64,000 nucleotides of DNA from Cylicocyclus nassatus (taxonomy: Eukaryota > Nematoda > Chromadorea > Rhabditida > Strongylidae): the NCBI GenBank assembly GCA_958299035.1, contig CATQJL010000112.1, positions 67,053,117 to 67,117,116 on the forward strand, in the 5' to 3' direction. Of the stretch, positions 25,470 to 37,109 are shown in pieces. Below the pieces are notes generated by a model, which searched no databases, was not told where the DNA came from, and saw nothing but the letters and a program-made list of their open reading frames with translations. The position numbers and the translations under genes were made by a program. The stretch's first letter is position 1; each line of letters starts with the position of its first letter.

Positions 25470-25910
25470 TCGTCGGTTACTGTAGCTATACGATAGGAGG
25501 ACAGCATAACTTCACATAGCGCTGAAGTAGTCAATAATCCGTTGCGTTACGATAGGTTTAGGTAGAAGACGCAAAGTTCTATATCATAACACGGTATTCG
25601 GTATCGTCGGCTACGGTACGTATATGGTAAGATCGTGAAACTTAATATTGCATAAATGGCAGACATTTCTTGCGCTACGGTAGCTAAGTGGTGAAAAGCT
25701 GTTTTTTTTCATTACAACGAGCAATGATTCTTGCATAAGGCAAAGACAACTTTTCGCTGCAATACAGTGTCCTCTTTTTACGGTATTTATACGGCAAAAA
25801 ACTGCAAACTCTATGACGATTAGTGTTGCCGTTACGGTATGTATACGGTAACAAATTGCAGATCTCTATATCCACTATCATATGTAGATCTTTGCGTTAC
25901 GAAAATTCGG
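25470..25910. repeat. Degenerate tandem repeat with TTACGGTA...TACGGTA words
   Basis: Seven or so units of roughly 50-100 bp, each with a [T/C]TACGGTA[N]nTATACGGTA-like pair (clearest near 25,612, 25,775 and 25,833), followed by AAANTGCAGATCT-like sequence. No frame is conserved. Confidence 0.5.
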
Positions 25911-26070
25911 CAAACGACCGAAAATTGTCACATTGCGCTACAGTAATCAGCACTTCATCCTCACAAAGGGTTACCTTTGATTCAACTGCTTGGTGGCTGG
26001 AAGGCAGGGCTCAGTGACCTTTGAGGCCGCCCGCGACGCATTCTGCGCCTCTGCGCCTTCTCTCTAATCC

Positions 26071-27775
26071 ATACCTTCGATACATAGAGCCATGTACTCT
26101 GGTAACCTTCACTTTGAGCGTCATGATAGAACACAACCTTCACCAGGGGAGAAGTACAGAAGTCATCCGGGACGAAGCCCCGGAAATTATGACATAACTA
26201 ATGACATAATTGTATAGGGATGAATTTGAATGAGGCAAATATAGCAGTGACATTCAAAAGAAGCTCAAAAAAACCGAAGGATTGCGTATTTATGGCCTTT
26301 TTTGTTGAGAAGAAGGTTTTAATTTAAAAATTCTATCAAAAACTAGGGCAAAATTTCTCAATTAACCTTTCTCTGAACTGCGGTTGAATGTTGGAGTTCA
26401 TTAAAGCCGCTAGAGTTCAATAAAAACGAAAAACTGCGCTCAAATCTTGCGCAAAGGGTCGCCATATGAATGCTGGTCTATCTCGTTATGGAGTGATTTT
26501 CAAGACCAGCGACGTTGTCAGTGCTCCTGGCCGTCTCATGAGGATCACAACGATATATAACTTTGCAGGGTTTCGTTGAGACCCCGCGAAGATCCACGAC
26601 CAGAGCCAAATGCCCCGTCGGCTCTGGTCTGTCTCCGCTGCTCGTCTGCGTCTCCGCGCGCTGCGCGCTACCTCGCTACCTCAAATGCGGGGCGCGGGGC
26701 ATTTGGCTCTGGTACCCTTTTCTTCGTTGTTCGGAGCCCAATTTCGACAATCTATATATCATATTAAAGCTCTTGATCTCTATTTTCACGCTGACAACGT
26801 CGCAAGGCTCCTTTTTATGATTTAAACGATAAATAAAGGAAAAACGGAGTTTTCGAAAACCACTTGTTTTTTCTTCAGTTCAACTCTTTTCACTCGGTTT
26901 TTTTGTGTATTCGATAGGTCTTGTTTCTGTCTATGACGTAGACAACGTCGCCGAGCTTACTTCTTTGCTTATGCCGGTTTTTTTGTAAAAATTACCAAAA
27001 AGTGCGTTTTTCTTTACCTTGTTCTTTTTCAATGCTTTTGCAACGAATTTTCTCCAGTTTGGACGTTACTTGCTCAGAATGATGAGCGGAAGAATCCAGA
27101 CAACGTCGCAGGATACGAAACGACCATGCGGGGTTAAAACTTCAAAGAATGCGTCAAAAATCAGATTGGCGTCGATGTGCAGCATAACTTTTCAGACATG
27201 TTTAACATGTTCAGTTCAGTTGTTGACAACTTTGCCTTCTTTTGGTCTCCCAACTACCGCCACAGCTAACGCTTTTTTTAATTAGAAAAGAACTTTGTTC
27301 CTGTTGCCACCCAATTTAACCGGCAATTCTGAAGACAAAAATGTGCGTAGGAAACCACCAAGATAAGGTTTTAAATTTGGTGATGCGTTACCTCTGTTTT
27401 ATATTTTTTAAGTTTCCTGGTTCAATTCAGATCTCTAAATTTCCATCTATTTTTTCTAAAACAACCCTCAAAATTTTTGCGGGTCCCCGACCCCTAAAAT
27501 CTGGAAAAAAGGGGCGTGGCGTCAGCCACGCCCCCGAAAAAAATTTTTTTACAAGGCTAATTTGAATTTTTTAAAAATTCTAAAAAATATTCTAATTATT
27601 TACAAATATAAACAAGTCACATGCACATTTTTATAACCCATATAAGTAACTTTCAAAAATTTCGCGACCCATTCTCGGGGGGGGGGGGGCGCGCCCCCCC
27701 CCCCCCCCCCCCCCGCCCCCCCCCCCTCGGTACGCCACTGCTTTCTAGGCTCTGTCTCTTGACTATCAAAGGTAT
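26071..27775 (-). mobile_element. T-element copy A, large non-autonomous DNA transposon
   Basis: Ends are ATACCTTCGATACATAGAGC and, inverted, ATACCTTTGATAGTCAAGAG. The interior has the GGGACGAAGCCCCGG hairpin (about 26,170), a long GC-rich palindrome around 26,580-26,710 (CCAGAGCCAAATGCCCCG and inverse) and the repeated word GACAACGTCGC. Copies B and C run in the opposite orientation. Frames of 60-88 codons inside are not conserved as protein. An 8-bp duplication fits the hAT superfamily; no transposase is present. Confidence 0.75.
27480..27743 (-). mobile_element. Element with CAGTGGCGTACCGAG end, nested in T-element A
   Basis: Reading on the minus strand it starts GCAGTGGCGTACCGAGG, runs through a long G/C homopolymer, then GAATGGGTCGCGAAATTTTT. 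The same order is seen at 32,767-33,060. CAGTGGCGTA is a common hAT-type terminus (family knowledge). The far end is not defined. Confidence 0.55.
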
Positions 27776-28399
27776 GCTCCAATCATTATCTAGCCTTAAT
27801 TAGGTAGAGCCCCGCCTTCCAGCCGCCAAGTCAGTAGAATCAAATGGTATATGAGTCATACTTGTTATATAAGGCTAAATGTCATAGAAAATGTTTTTCT
27901 TTGAAGCGTTGCAAAAAACAAGCGATTACTATTTGATCACCCAAATACCCCAATTTCTTCTCGCTTTAGACAACTGCCACTTTTTTGCTCCTATTTGTGC
28001 TTCGTTCCCAGATTTGCTTGACTTGCCAAAGCTAAGCTTTGCCAAGGCAAACAGAGACGGTTCATTGTATTTGCCCACTGGTGCCTTTATCCTTTGGCTG
28101 AAGATGTTTGTCCTTAAGAAAAGAAATGTGAAAACATTGCGAAACAACGATTTCGCAGAAAATCGGGCTTTTCCAGTCTGGATGAGGGAAGGAAGCGGTA
28201 GAAAATATTCAGATAATTTATTCGCAAAATCATAAATATTAACTTCTTTTGTTTAGTTGTCTAGTCGATCAATAAAGCTGTCATAACTCGTCTCGAGGAG
28301 ATTCGCTTAAAAATTTATCATGGTACGGCTTCCACGTCTTCTCTCGCCTCGTCTTATGGACATTCAAAAATTCGTACGCCATGACGGGTTGGGCTGGAA

Positions 28400-31300
28400 T
28401 TAGTGAACACAGCCATTGTGTTTGTGGTGTGTCGCCCAGAGCTGAAAAAGGAAACCGGCTTAATTATTCAAAATCAAAGAATCAACCTCACTTTCTATGC
28501 AAAGTTCATAGAGACAATGCATAATGTTGGGCATTTCATTTAGTTCGCACCATCCGAGTTCCTGAAAAAGAAATATGGTAGAGACTTTATTATGAAGAGC
28601 ACAAGGATTGGCGAAAAATGGGGGTGGAATAAATTGATTCCGCAAAACATCGATAACGGGCATTATGAATAATAAAAATAAGTCATTTCACTAAACACCT
28701 GCAAAATTTGTAAAAGAAGTAGCCTTCTGAAAAAAGTTCTCTGGGTAGTTAAGGTTTGCGAAAAATTTGAGAACCAAAAATTTTAAGAGGCGTGGCCGTC
28801 TGCTTTAGTATTGGTAGAAGAACTGTTTCCTCGCCGTCCCCCCCCCCCCCCGCGTTTTTTCTTAGTGGTCTTAACTGCTTCACAGTATATCACCCTCGAT
28901 TTAACTGGCTCGGCGGCTGAAGGAGGGGCTTTGTGACCTAATAAGGCCCGCTCGCGCCCGCGACGCAGTCTGCGTCTCTCCCCCGCGCGTGCTCTCTGAT
29001 CATTACCCAGACTTGATTAGGTCACAATGCCCCGCCTTCCAGCCGCCAAGTCCGTTGAAACAAAGGGTACAAGCGCCGACACAGTCACACAGTCCTAAGG
29101 ATATTTGATTCTCGTCTTTTTTCTATTTTTCTTGTGCTAAGACCGACTCGCGAGCGGTGCCATGCGATGCGCGAGATATGTGCTGCTCAAGCAACTATGA
29201 ACGAAGTCTTACCTAGTTACCGCATTCGCCCCTTTTCGTCTAATACTCTGAGTAACCTATGAAAACTGGCTTCGCGCGAAGACTTTCGCCTCTTTGTATA
29301 TAATTTTTGAGTTTTATTTTAAAAAAACTTACCAAGCTACAGAATCGTTCCGGCCGAAGGATTACTTTAGCAATGTCGACTACTTCGGCAAAACCGTCGG
29401 TGAGGAAATCCATGCACTGAAATTGTGCAAGGTAATAAAAATCGGTATTCGCTTTCTAGAAATCATTACCCCATCGTAAGTGAATCCATTAGGGAAAAGC
29501 GTCAAGTTTAGCGGTTGCCACACTAAGCACAGTTCAGCGCAAGTGTTATGGAATAATGAGGATCGAAGGAATTGCAAGGTTGAAGCCAAAACGCCCTTGT
29601 CCAGAAGGAAACTGTGCTGGAAGAAAGTCATAAATATTAATGTAAGAATCTGTTTTATGTATACCCATTGATTCACTGGCTTGGCGGCTAAAAGGCGGGA
29701 ATTCGTGACCTAGTTAACGCTAGAGAATGATCACGGAGCACGCGCGCGAAACAGACGCAAACTGCGTCGCGGGCGCTAGCGGCCTCAATTAGGTACACAG
29801 CCCTGCCTTCCAGCCGCCAAGCCAGTTGAATCAAAGGTTCTGTAGCAAACCTGAACCACGTTTCCTAATACCATGCAAGCAGTGCATTCCAGACAAATTG
29901 TCCCTGGTGTGATATTACGTGCTAGAAGGGGAATGATAAATTTGATGGCATCAATGGAGGTGAATTACCTTGTTCTTCATAATTGTCATAACATGCTGGT
30001 GCCAAAGTAGAGCAAAACGATTTAGCTGTTGGGACGAGAGCATACAGTAGCCGCATAATGTGTTGGACATCTACCTGATAATGAGAATTAATAGAGAAGC
30101 AGAAAAGATAAAAGCTGGAGGGAAGATTAGAGGAGGAAATGAGGAAGAATGATGAGAAAGAAATAAAATAGAGGTGGAGGTAGAAGAATAGGAGGGAGTG
30201 GGATCGAAAATCTCCAAAAATAATTTACATGAGACAAATTGCGCGCATTCAGGTCTGAGAAAAACCTGATTTGCAAAACTTGATTTTTTTACAAAATTGT
30301 AAGCAAAATAATTCATAGACTTTAAAATGTAACCGGGTTTGGAAGGTACTTCTGAAAACACGAGGGTAGATGAACGAACACCTCAATTAGGCACCGCCTC
30401 GACGAGCTGCTGGTCCTTTCGTCCTACGGTTGTGTATCGTGTCAGGACCAGTAGTCCGCGGAGGCGGTGCCTAATTGAGGTGTTCGTTCCTTTATCCTGT
30501 CCCTCATACCTTCGATAGTCTAGAGACAGGGCGCCAAAAGTGGAGGTTGTGTGAACATCTGACGTCATAAATAGTGAAGGTTGTTCAAAGAAATCAGAGA
30601 AGAGAGAATGACGTAAAACAGATATAAAAAGCATAAACTGCTGAAAGCCGGATAAAAATGCAATAAGGTCTGAAATTTTTCATTTGACGGCTTTTCAGAG
30701 TGCATTTCGCTCTAGGACCAGCAATTTGCAACGCGGGGTTTTGATTTTTGATGCGTCCTTTAAATTTTTACCCCCGCATTGACGTTTCTGTTTCCTGGGA
30801 CGTTGTCTAGATTGTTGCGCTTATTGTTCTAAGTAAAAATCGCCCAAGCTGGAAGAAAATCAATGCGAAAGCAAACAAACAGAATGAGGTAAAGAAAAAC
30901 ACACTTTTTACGATTTTTGCAGAAAATTCCACCATAATCAAAGAGGTAAGGGCTGGGTGGTTGTCTGCATTATGAGCAGAAGCAAGACCTATAGAATGCA
31001 CGAAAAAACCGCGTGAAAAGAGTTAAACTAGGAAAAAAACAAGAGATTTTCGGAAACAAGGTCTGCCAGATTTCTTGATCAAATCAAAAAATGTGGTTTT
31101 GGGACGTTGTCAGCGTGAAAATAGAGATCGAGAGCTTCAAAATGACATGTAGCTTGCTAAATTTAGGTTCGGAAAAGCGAAGAAAGGGGTATCAGAGCCA
31201 AATGCCGTGCGCCTCGCGTTTGGGGTAGCGAGGTAGCGCGCAGCGCGCGGAGACGTGGACGAGCAGCGGAGACAGACCAGAGCCGACGGGGCATTTGGCT

Positions 31301-31664
31301 CTGGTCGTGGATCTCCGCGGGGTCTCAACGAAACACTGCAACATTATATATCATTCTGATCGTCATGACACATCGAGGAGAACTGACAACGTCCCAAGCT
31401 TTATAAGTCATTCATTAACGAGATAGCGTTTTCGTGCGCGATTCTCTGCGCGAGAATTAAGCGCAGTTTCTCGTTCTTATTCAACTCCAATACCTTTCCT
31501 CAACTTCTGAAACTCTATTTCGGTCAAATGAGAAGTTCTGTCCTAAATTCTGGCGAAAATTCTACAAAAATTCAATTCCTTCATTTTAACGTAAAAAAGG
31601 CTATGAAAACGCAAATTCTCGGTTTTGCTGAAAGCTAAGATATTATCTTATATATAAAGCTGAA

Positions 31665-31699
<35 letters not shown>

Positions 31700-34600
31700 A
31701 TGTCTGTCTGTCTGTATGTGTGTACGTATGTTCCGAATAGAAAATTCCATTTCTGAACCGATCGGGACCAAACTTGGCACACATACACTTCGGGCCCCGG
31801 CGGGTGTCATAGGCTACTTTTCGTATCGATCGATATCGATTTTATCGATTTTTTGCAAAATTTGAGCTACGGGGCTGGGAGTTGGCACAGGGGGGGGGTA
31901 AGTGAGCATGGGGATTCCGAATACAGTATTAGTTTTTAAAATCGTGCATTACTTTTATCGATTTTATCGATTTTTTGCAAAGTTTGAGCTACGGGGCTGG
32001 GATTTGGCACAGGGGGTAATCGAGCATGCTGATCTCTGCCAAATTCCAGCCCCCTACCTCAAATTTTGCAAAAAATCGATAAAATCGATAAAAGTAATGC
32101 ATGGTTTCGAAAACTAATATTGTATTCGTAATCAGCATGCTCGATTACACCCCTCTGCCAACTCCCAGCCCCGTAGCTCAAATTTTGCAAAAAATCGATA
32201 AAATCGACATCGATCGATAACGAAAAGTGGACTGTGACACCCGCCGGGGCCCGAAGGGTATGTGTGCCAAGTTTGGTCCGGATCGGTTAAGAAATGGAAT
32301 TTTCTATTCGGAACATACGGCGGAGCCGGGTAAGCCAGCTAGTTCCTCATATTTGCTTCATTAACATACGTTCCGATATAGTCAGGATAATAACATCCAG
32401 GGCGAAGCCCAGGATGACTTCTGTTTTTTTCCGGGTGAAGGTTGTGTCCCCTTATAGCCCTCAAAGTGAAGGTTACCAGAGTATGTGGCTCTATGTATCG
32501 AGGGTAGTCGTATGCATCTAATCAAAATGGGCACATTAGGATACAGAACACATTTGCTGAACTGTAATAATACGGTAATAGTACGGTAAAAACCATCAAA
32601 TTGATATTTTGGTTTTGTAACTTCCCATTCATCTTCTACTCCTCCCTCGACTGGTCGGTCATTTTGACCGCTCTTCCCCACCCTACCGGACGTCGAACCC
32701 CTTGATCTAGGAAGCCCCGAAACAGCAAAATCAAGTATGTTCCATCCCAAAAACGACTGTATAGGCAGCAGTGGCGTACCGAGCCCCCCCCCCCCCGCCC
32801 ACCCCCGCGAAAATGGGTCGCGAAATTTTTGAAAGTGTTATATGAGTAAAAAATGTGCCAGTGACTTGTCTATACTTGTAATTAATTGAAATAATTTTTA
32901 GAATTCTTGAAAATTCAGTAGCCTTAGAATTATTGCGTAGCTGACGCCAAGCACTTCCATTAAAAAAATTTTTTGTCGCTCCTCCCAAACGGAAATATTG
33001 GGTAAGCCCCTTAAAGGCAGATAAATGATATGAAAAGACTGGCTTTCGAAGATCTTCCACAAGAGTAATTCCGCTAGGATTCTCAATTTGTAACTTTTAA
33101 TTTTCGCTTCGAAAAATGCGCAAGGTACGGATGCAAATCAAAGGAAATTTGACTTGATGGTTTTATCTATAATTATAAATTAAATTTGTACTTACTCCCC
33201 ACATCGGATTAATCATGAAAACTCTTTTCCGAGCTTCATTTGCAAGTCGATCACACAACGAACAGAACGGACCTAAAAAGCCGACATCTTCAATAAGTCA
33301 GTCTTACTCATCTACAAAAAACATGAAAATGAGGAACCTGGATGAGCGGCCGAAAGTGTGGCTAAAAATCCATACAATTGGTCTTCCGTGATCGAGTTGA
33401 GATCCTTCATTGGTGGTTGGTCGCAAATTTCTTTTTCTTTACCCATGTACTCCTACGGCAAAACAATTATTGATAGTTTTTAAAAGAGTAAATATCTTCA
33501 CATAAATAGCACTCATCCAGTTGTAGAATGGATCATCTTCTGACGATGTACTATAGACCGTGGGCATCATGAATTTTTTCTTCTTGGATTCTAGAACAAA
33601 CATAGGAAACTCGAAGGTTCTCGTAGGAAGCCAACGTGATATAAAATGCAGATTTTTTCTCAACCTCTATTTTTGAAACACAAAGATAGTATCATTGCTT
33701 TTTTTATGAAAGTTATGAGAACTTGTAAAATAAAACAAATAAAAATAAAACAATAAAAACTGATTACTTAATTTATTGGATTTTTTGAAGATCTTACAAT
33801 TAGAAGCAGCAATGTACCACACTGAATCTCCAAAAGTATAGGAATGACAAGGACGTGACTCAGTAGTGCCCATACCGCACGCAGGGTACGGTCTGGGCGA
33901 GACTTTTCAGTAGAACTTCCAGGCCATGAATGTACATAAGTTGACGCCTAAGCATTGTCTTAATTAGAACCTCCTAATCAGTCTGCATGCAAAAAGTCCA
34001 GGTTTCCTAATTTGGCGCTACACTACCACCAACCAAAAACAATTAATCTTTCCCATATAACAACTTACATTTTCCTCTTTTTGGCTTCCCAGGGGATCGC
34101 ATAAGAAGAAAAAAAAGTGTTTGGGTTTAGGAAATGGCTTATGAATATATCATTTTCTGCAGCGTCAAGGATTGCTCATGCAAATGCCGTGTCAGGACGC
34201 ACTTTTTTGATCGATTGATATTCTGGCACGACGCTAGCACGGTGCTGGCATGGGCGCGCACACAAATAACTTTCGAGACAGCTTAGTATCCAAAGATATT
34301 TACCCACATGTGAGTTTTTGGGACTCACTTGCAAGAGTATTCGGATCCACACATTGCACTTGTGCCGTGGTTGTGGTTGGTGCTTTCGTCGTTGGCTTTG
34401 CAGAAGTAGTGGAAGTATCGGTAGTGTCTGGCTGGGTGGCCATGGTCGCTGGCGCTGTTTCCGTCCCTGCTGATGTCGTTTCCGTTCCCACTGCTGCTGC
34501 ATCCGTCCCCATCGATACCTTGTCCGTTCCCGGTGAAGCTTTATTCGTCCCCGTCGACGAGGCTGAGTTGCCTACTTCCACTTTATTCTCCTCCAGCGGC

Positions 34601-37107
34601 TCCACCTTAGTAGTGCTTCCCGACCCAGAGGTCGTACCACTTGCTGTCGACGCTGTTTGTTGACTTGTACTAGGGCTCGCACTTGTACCAGTTGTCCCTT
34701 CCGGTAGTGAAGTCTGCGCTTGTGTCTGCATCGTTGCGGTGCTAGCTGCAGCCGTGGTGGAGCAAACTGGAAGCGGCGGTACCGCTGTTGTGGTAGTTGT
34801 AGGTGCCATTGTCGTAAACATTGTGCCATTCGGTTCAGGACATGGTGGCAGCGTTGTACTTGTACCTTCAGCGTCGCCAAGAATTTTCGCGTACTTGGAA
34901 AAAGTCAGCAAATCGGTCTTGGAAACCTAAAAAAATATTCGATTGCGTAATTGCGTGAGTCTCAGCCATACAAACCTGAGCCGCGAACATCTCCTGCATT
35001 CTTTGTGTATATTTACGTCGAATTCTTAGTCTCTCTTCATTTACGAGGGCCGGAATAGAATTTTCGATCACTTCTCTACCACGTTGCAGTGATTCTCGGC
35101 AGTGCTCACTCTGCAAATTAAGAGTCGTCAAGCTTTTGGTGAATGTTCTGGAACTTTTAGATCAGATCTAGTAAAGGCTAAGCCAATTTTAGAATTTGGT
35201 CACCAGTTTAAGGTGGACTGCGAGAGAGAATGGGAGCGAAAAGTCTGTTATAAAAGGGCAGTTAGGTCAAGCTTCCCGAATAAAACGTACTGAGTGATTT
35301 TTATAATCGGGCTATTCAATTTTTGGTAAGTGTGAAAAGCATTTTTCTTCAGTGCTAAACTATATCATACTATTTGAAAGTAGCCTTAGAGTGACTACGT
35401 AAATTCACAATATTCGTCTGAGATCGTGAGACTTTGGACCATCCGAGTCGAATAAAAAGCCTGAACTAACCGCGTCAAGTATTATCATTACCCGGAATCA
35501 GGATCTCTAGCTATAAACTTTAGTTTAGCTCTCATAGCTATGGCCCTTTTCATGAGCAAAGAGACTCCAAATGACTAGTTAGAAGAAACCCATCCGTTTC
35601 TATCAAAGCTTAAATTATCTCAAATCGTAATATCCTTATCAAGGAGAGAAAGAATGACTAAGATGGTGCTCTGATACTCTGCTCCAACAAAAATACTTCA
35701 TCTGTAATGAATGTGAAATCTGTCTGAGGGCATTGCATTTTTGAAAAGAGAGCAACCTAATTTAGAGGCTACTTACATTAAAGCTACCCTCAGATTGCTT
35801 TTACAGGACAAAAGTTTAGCAGATTAGTATCACAACTGACATGCACCAAGCATCGACACTTATGATAGCACGAAAAATGATGTTTTCAAAGATATTGAAT
35901 TTTATGAGTTTTTTTTTTGAGAAAAAGGAGACAAGTTTCTTGTAGCATGTTCTGTAGTTTCGACCTAGGTGACATCGCGGCTATCATGAAATGGGAAAAA
36001 TACAAAGAAAGTGAAGCTGTGGAACTTCAATTTAAGCAGACAGCCATACTCAGTCAAGAAGATAAGATAGCATTGACTGTTGCATTTTGGTAATGATGCA
36101 TGGAAAAAAATCTGTTTTCAATTCTTTTCCAAAGCCACATTTTCACAACTTTTCGAGTTTTTTGGCATGATTCAATGCAAATATTTTTACTACACTCTAC
36201 TATGAGATTAAGAATATTTTTTTATTTCATTAGGTTGTTCGGAAAATAATCAGCATTGTCGCAGCAGGATGAGCATGAAAAAGAGTTAATTTTTTAACGG
36301 GTGGATAGACTAAGCAAGCACAAAATATAATAAAACTGAGACATTCACGGCAATTTTGATTTGCTTAAATTCTGGAGCCAAATTTCAAAAGGACTAAAGG
36401 CTTCCAAACTGAAAAAATGTGGTTTTCTCATGACCAGAAATCGAGAAGACAAAATCTGGCATATCGTATAGGTGATTTTGCAGTAAGCATTGAAAGTGTA
36501 AACATAAAATTATAGCTTTCTGCATTGTTTAGTAGTAGAGAAAATCAAATTTTTCGCAAAAAATTCAATAGAAACGCGAGATATCCGCACTTTTGGCCTA
36601 TTTTTATTTCTCGTGTTCTAGAATTTAGAAAGTTCCGCATACTTTTCACGAAAATGTCTGATGTAAAGAGTACAGGCTTGTGCAAATTAGAGATTCCTAA
36701 GACATTCATAAACGAAGAAATGATTTTTCGGGTATCTGATTTTACTCTGGACTCTAGCTCCAGATGGAAGAAACTATCCGCGGAGTTTTTACTACATCTT
36801 GTAGAGCTTGCGCTGCTCTTTAGAATGACACCTCAATCACTGTTTTTTAGTGACCACTCTGTTGTGGTAGGATGCAATGCGAAATTATTTTCCGGACCAC
36901 CTCATAGATTGCTAGATAACGGAAAGCTGTAACAGTATGTAGGATAACGCAGCAACATGACTTTCTAAACATATCACAGAGATGGGACAAAAGAACCTGC
37001 TATACTCTTAATGTAATCAGTGCATGGAAATGAGTACTTACAAATTCTGTAGCCGCTATAAGCGTAATGGTAATGCTCAATATGAGCGATGTTGAGATGC
37101 CTAGCAT
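28400..37107 (-). CDS. Secreted mucin-like, cysteine-rich protein with saposin-like spacing (12 exons, 541 aa)
   Basis: Exons in order: 37107-37042, 35110-34976, 34926-34304, 33892-33818, 33664-33502, 33452-33338, 33287-33196, 30074-29969, 29921-29872, 29416-29333, 28561-28487, 28441-28400; total 1,626 nt, a continuous frame. Exon 1 is a signal peptide (MLGISTSLILSITITLIAAT). Exon 2 is a charged helix (ENSIPALVNEERLRIRRKYT). Exon 3 is Thr/Ser/Pro-rich, about 170 residues, probably O-glycosylated. The rest is Cys-rich: FCSLCDRLANEARK, SFCSTLAPACY, ICLECTAC, RFCSLELGWC, HCLYELC, which resembles saposin-B folds (inference). The join of exons 4 and 5 is the least sure: a GTACAT donor after 33,818 keeps frame, while the better-looking GTAAGA at 33,803 does not. 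Two P-MITEs and a 2-kb transposon lie in its introns. The family is not recognised with certainty. Confidence 0.85.
28892..29070. mobile_element. P-MITE copy 4, in an intron of the mucin-like gene
   Basis: CTCGATTTAACTGGCTCGGC to CCGTTGAAACAAAGGGTAC, arms with GGGGCTTTGTGACCTAATAA and complement. Lies in the intron 28,562-29,332. Confidence 0.85.
29663..29838. mobile_element. P-MITE copy 5, core inverted
   Basis: Ends CCCATTGATTCACTGGC and GCCAGTTGAATCAAAGG. The GC-rich core runs in the opposite sense to the other copies (GATCACGGAGCACGCGCGCG). Lies in the intron 29,417-29,871. Confidence 0.85.
30372..30489. mobile_element. Hairpin MITE with perfect 29-bp arms
   Basis: GAACGAACACCTCAATTAGG and its exact complement bound a 55-60 bp loop. 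It sits just left of T-element copy B in the 3.1-kb intron of the mucin-like gene. Confidence 0.8.
30506..32506 (+). mobile_element. T-element copy B
   Basis: Left end ATACCTTCGATAGTCTAGAG, right end GGCTCTATGTATCGAGGGTA, inverted with respect to copy A. The interior 30,690-31,450 matches copy A in reverse (GGCATTTGGCTCTGG palindrome, GACGTTGTC words), and 32,390-32,506 carries the GGGCGAAGCCC hairpin and GTGAAGGTTACCAGAGTA. A second element (31,648-32,343) is nested inside. It lies in an intron of the mucin-like gene. Confidence 0.75.
31648..32343. mobile_element. Long palindromic element, possibly Helentron-type, nested in T-element B
   Basis: Starts TTATATATAAAGCTGAATGT with a (TCTG)n run and ends GCCGGGTAAGCCAGCTAGT. 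Between them two 300-bp arms are inverted copies (CCGAATAGAAAATTCCATTT, CTTGGCACACATAC, ATCGATCGATATCGAT, GAGCTACGGGGCTGGGA). The ends resemble those of non-autonomous Helentrons in other invertebrates (recollection, not checked). Confidence 0.65.
32767..33060 (+). mobile_element. Element with CAGTGGCGTACCGAG end, second copy
   Basis: Starts GCAGTGGCGTACCGAGCCCC, then a C-tract, AATGGGTCGCGAAATTTTTG, and GCGTAGCTGACGCCAAGC further on; same order as 27,743-27,480 on the other strand. It lies in the large intron of the mucin-like gene, close to exon 7. Confidence 0.55.
36525..36932 (+). CDS. Weak ORF of 135 codons inside intron 1 of the mucin-like gene
   Basis: Opposite strand to its host gene. 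The N-terminal third is Arg/Phe/Ile-rich, as random AT-rich frames are. From MSDVKSTGLCKLEIPKTFIN onward it is more protein-like and hydrophobic. No splice sites, repeats or known motif. Probably chance, but the longest single frame in this part. Confidence 0.2.
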   Translation: MFSSRENQIFRKKFNRNARYPHFWPIFISRVLEFRKFRILFTKMSDVKSTGLCKLEIPKTFINEEMIFRVSDFTLDSSSRWKKLSAEFLLHLVELALLFRMTPQSLFFSDHSVVVGCNAKLFSGPPHRLLDNGKL

Positions 37108-37109
37108 CG

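Larger units (their letters stand above)
25972..27849. mobile_element. P-MITE copy 3, split by a 1.7-kb transposon
   Basis: The left half lies at 25,972-26,070 and the right half at 27,776-27,849; together they rebuild one P-MITE. The break falls in its CTCTGATC core. The sequence CTCTAATC before the insert and CTCCAATC after it looks like an 8-bp target duplication with one later change. Confidence 0.8.

Noticed and set aside
26563..26825. Three overlapping frames of 63-85 codons
   Set aside because: They are translations of the GC-rich palindrome of T-element A; the same palindrome gives similar frames at 31,137 and 50,803.
32382..32750. 122-codon minus-strand frame
   Set aside because: Straddles the right end of T-element copy B and unrelated flanking DNA.
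34250..34663. 137-codon plus-strand frame rich in Val/Ser/Pro
   Set aside because: Exact antisense of the Thr/Ser-rich exon of the mucin-like gene; an artefact of its repetitive codons.
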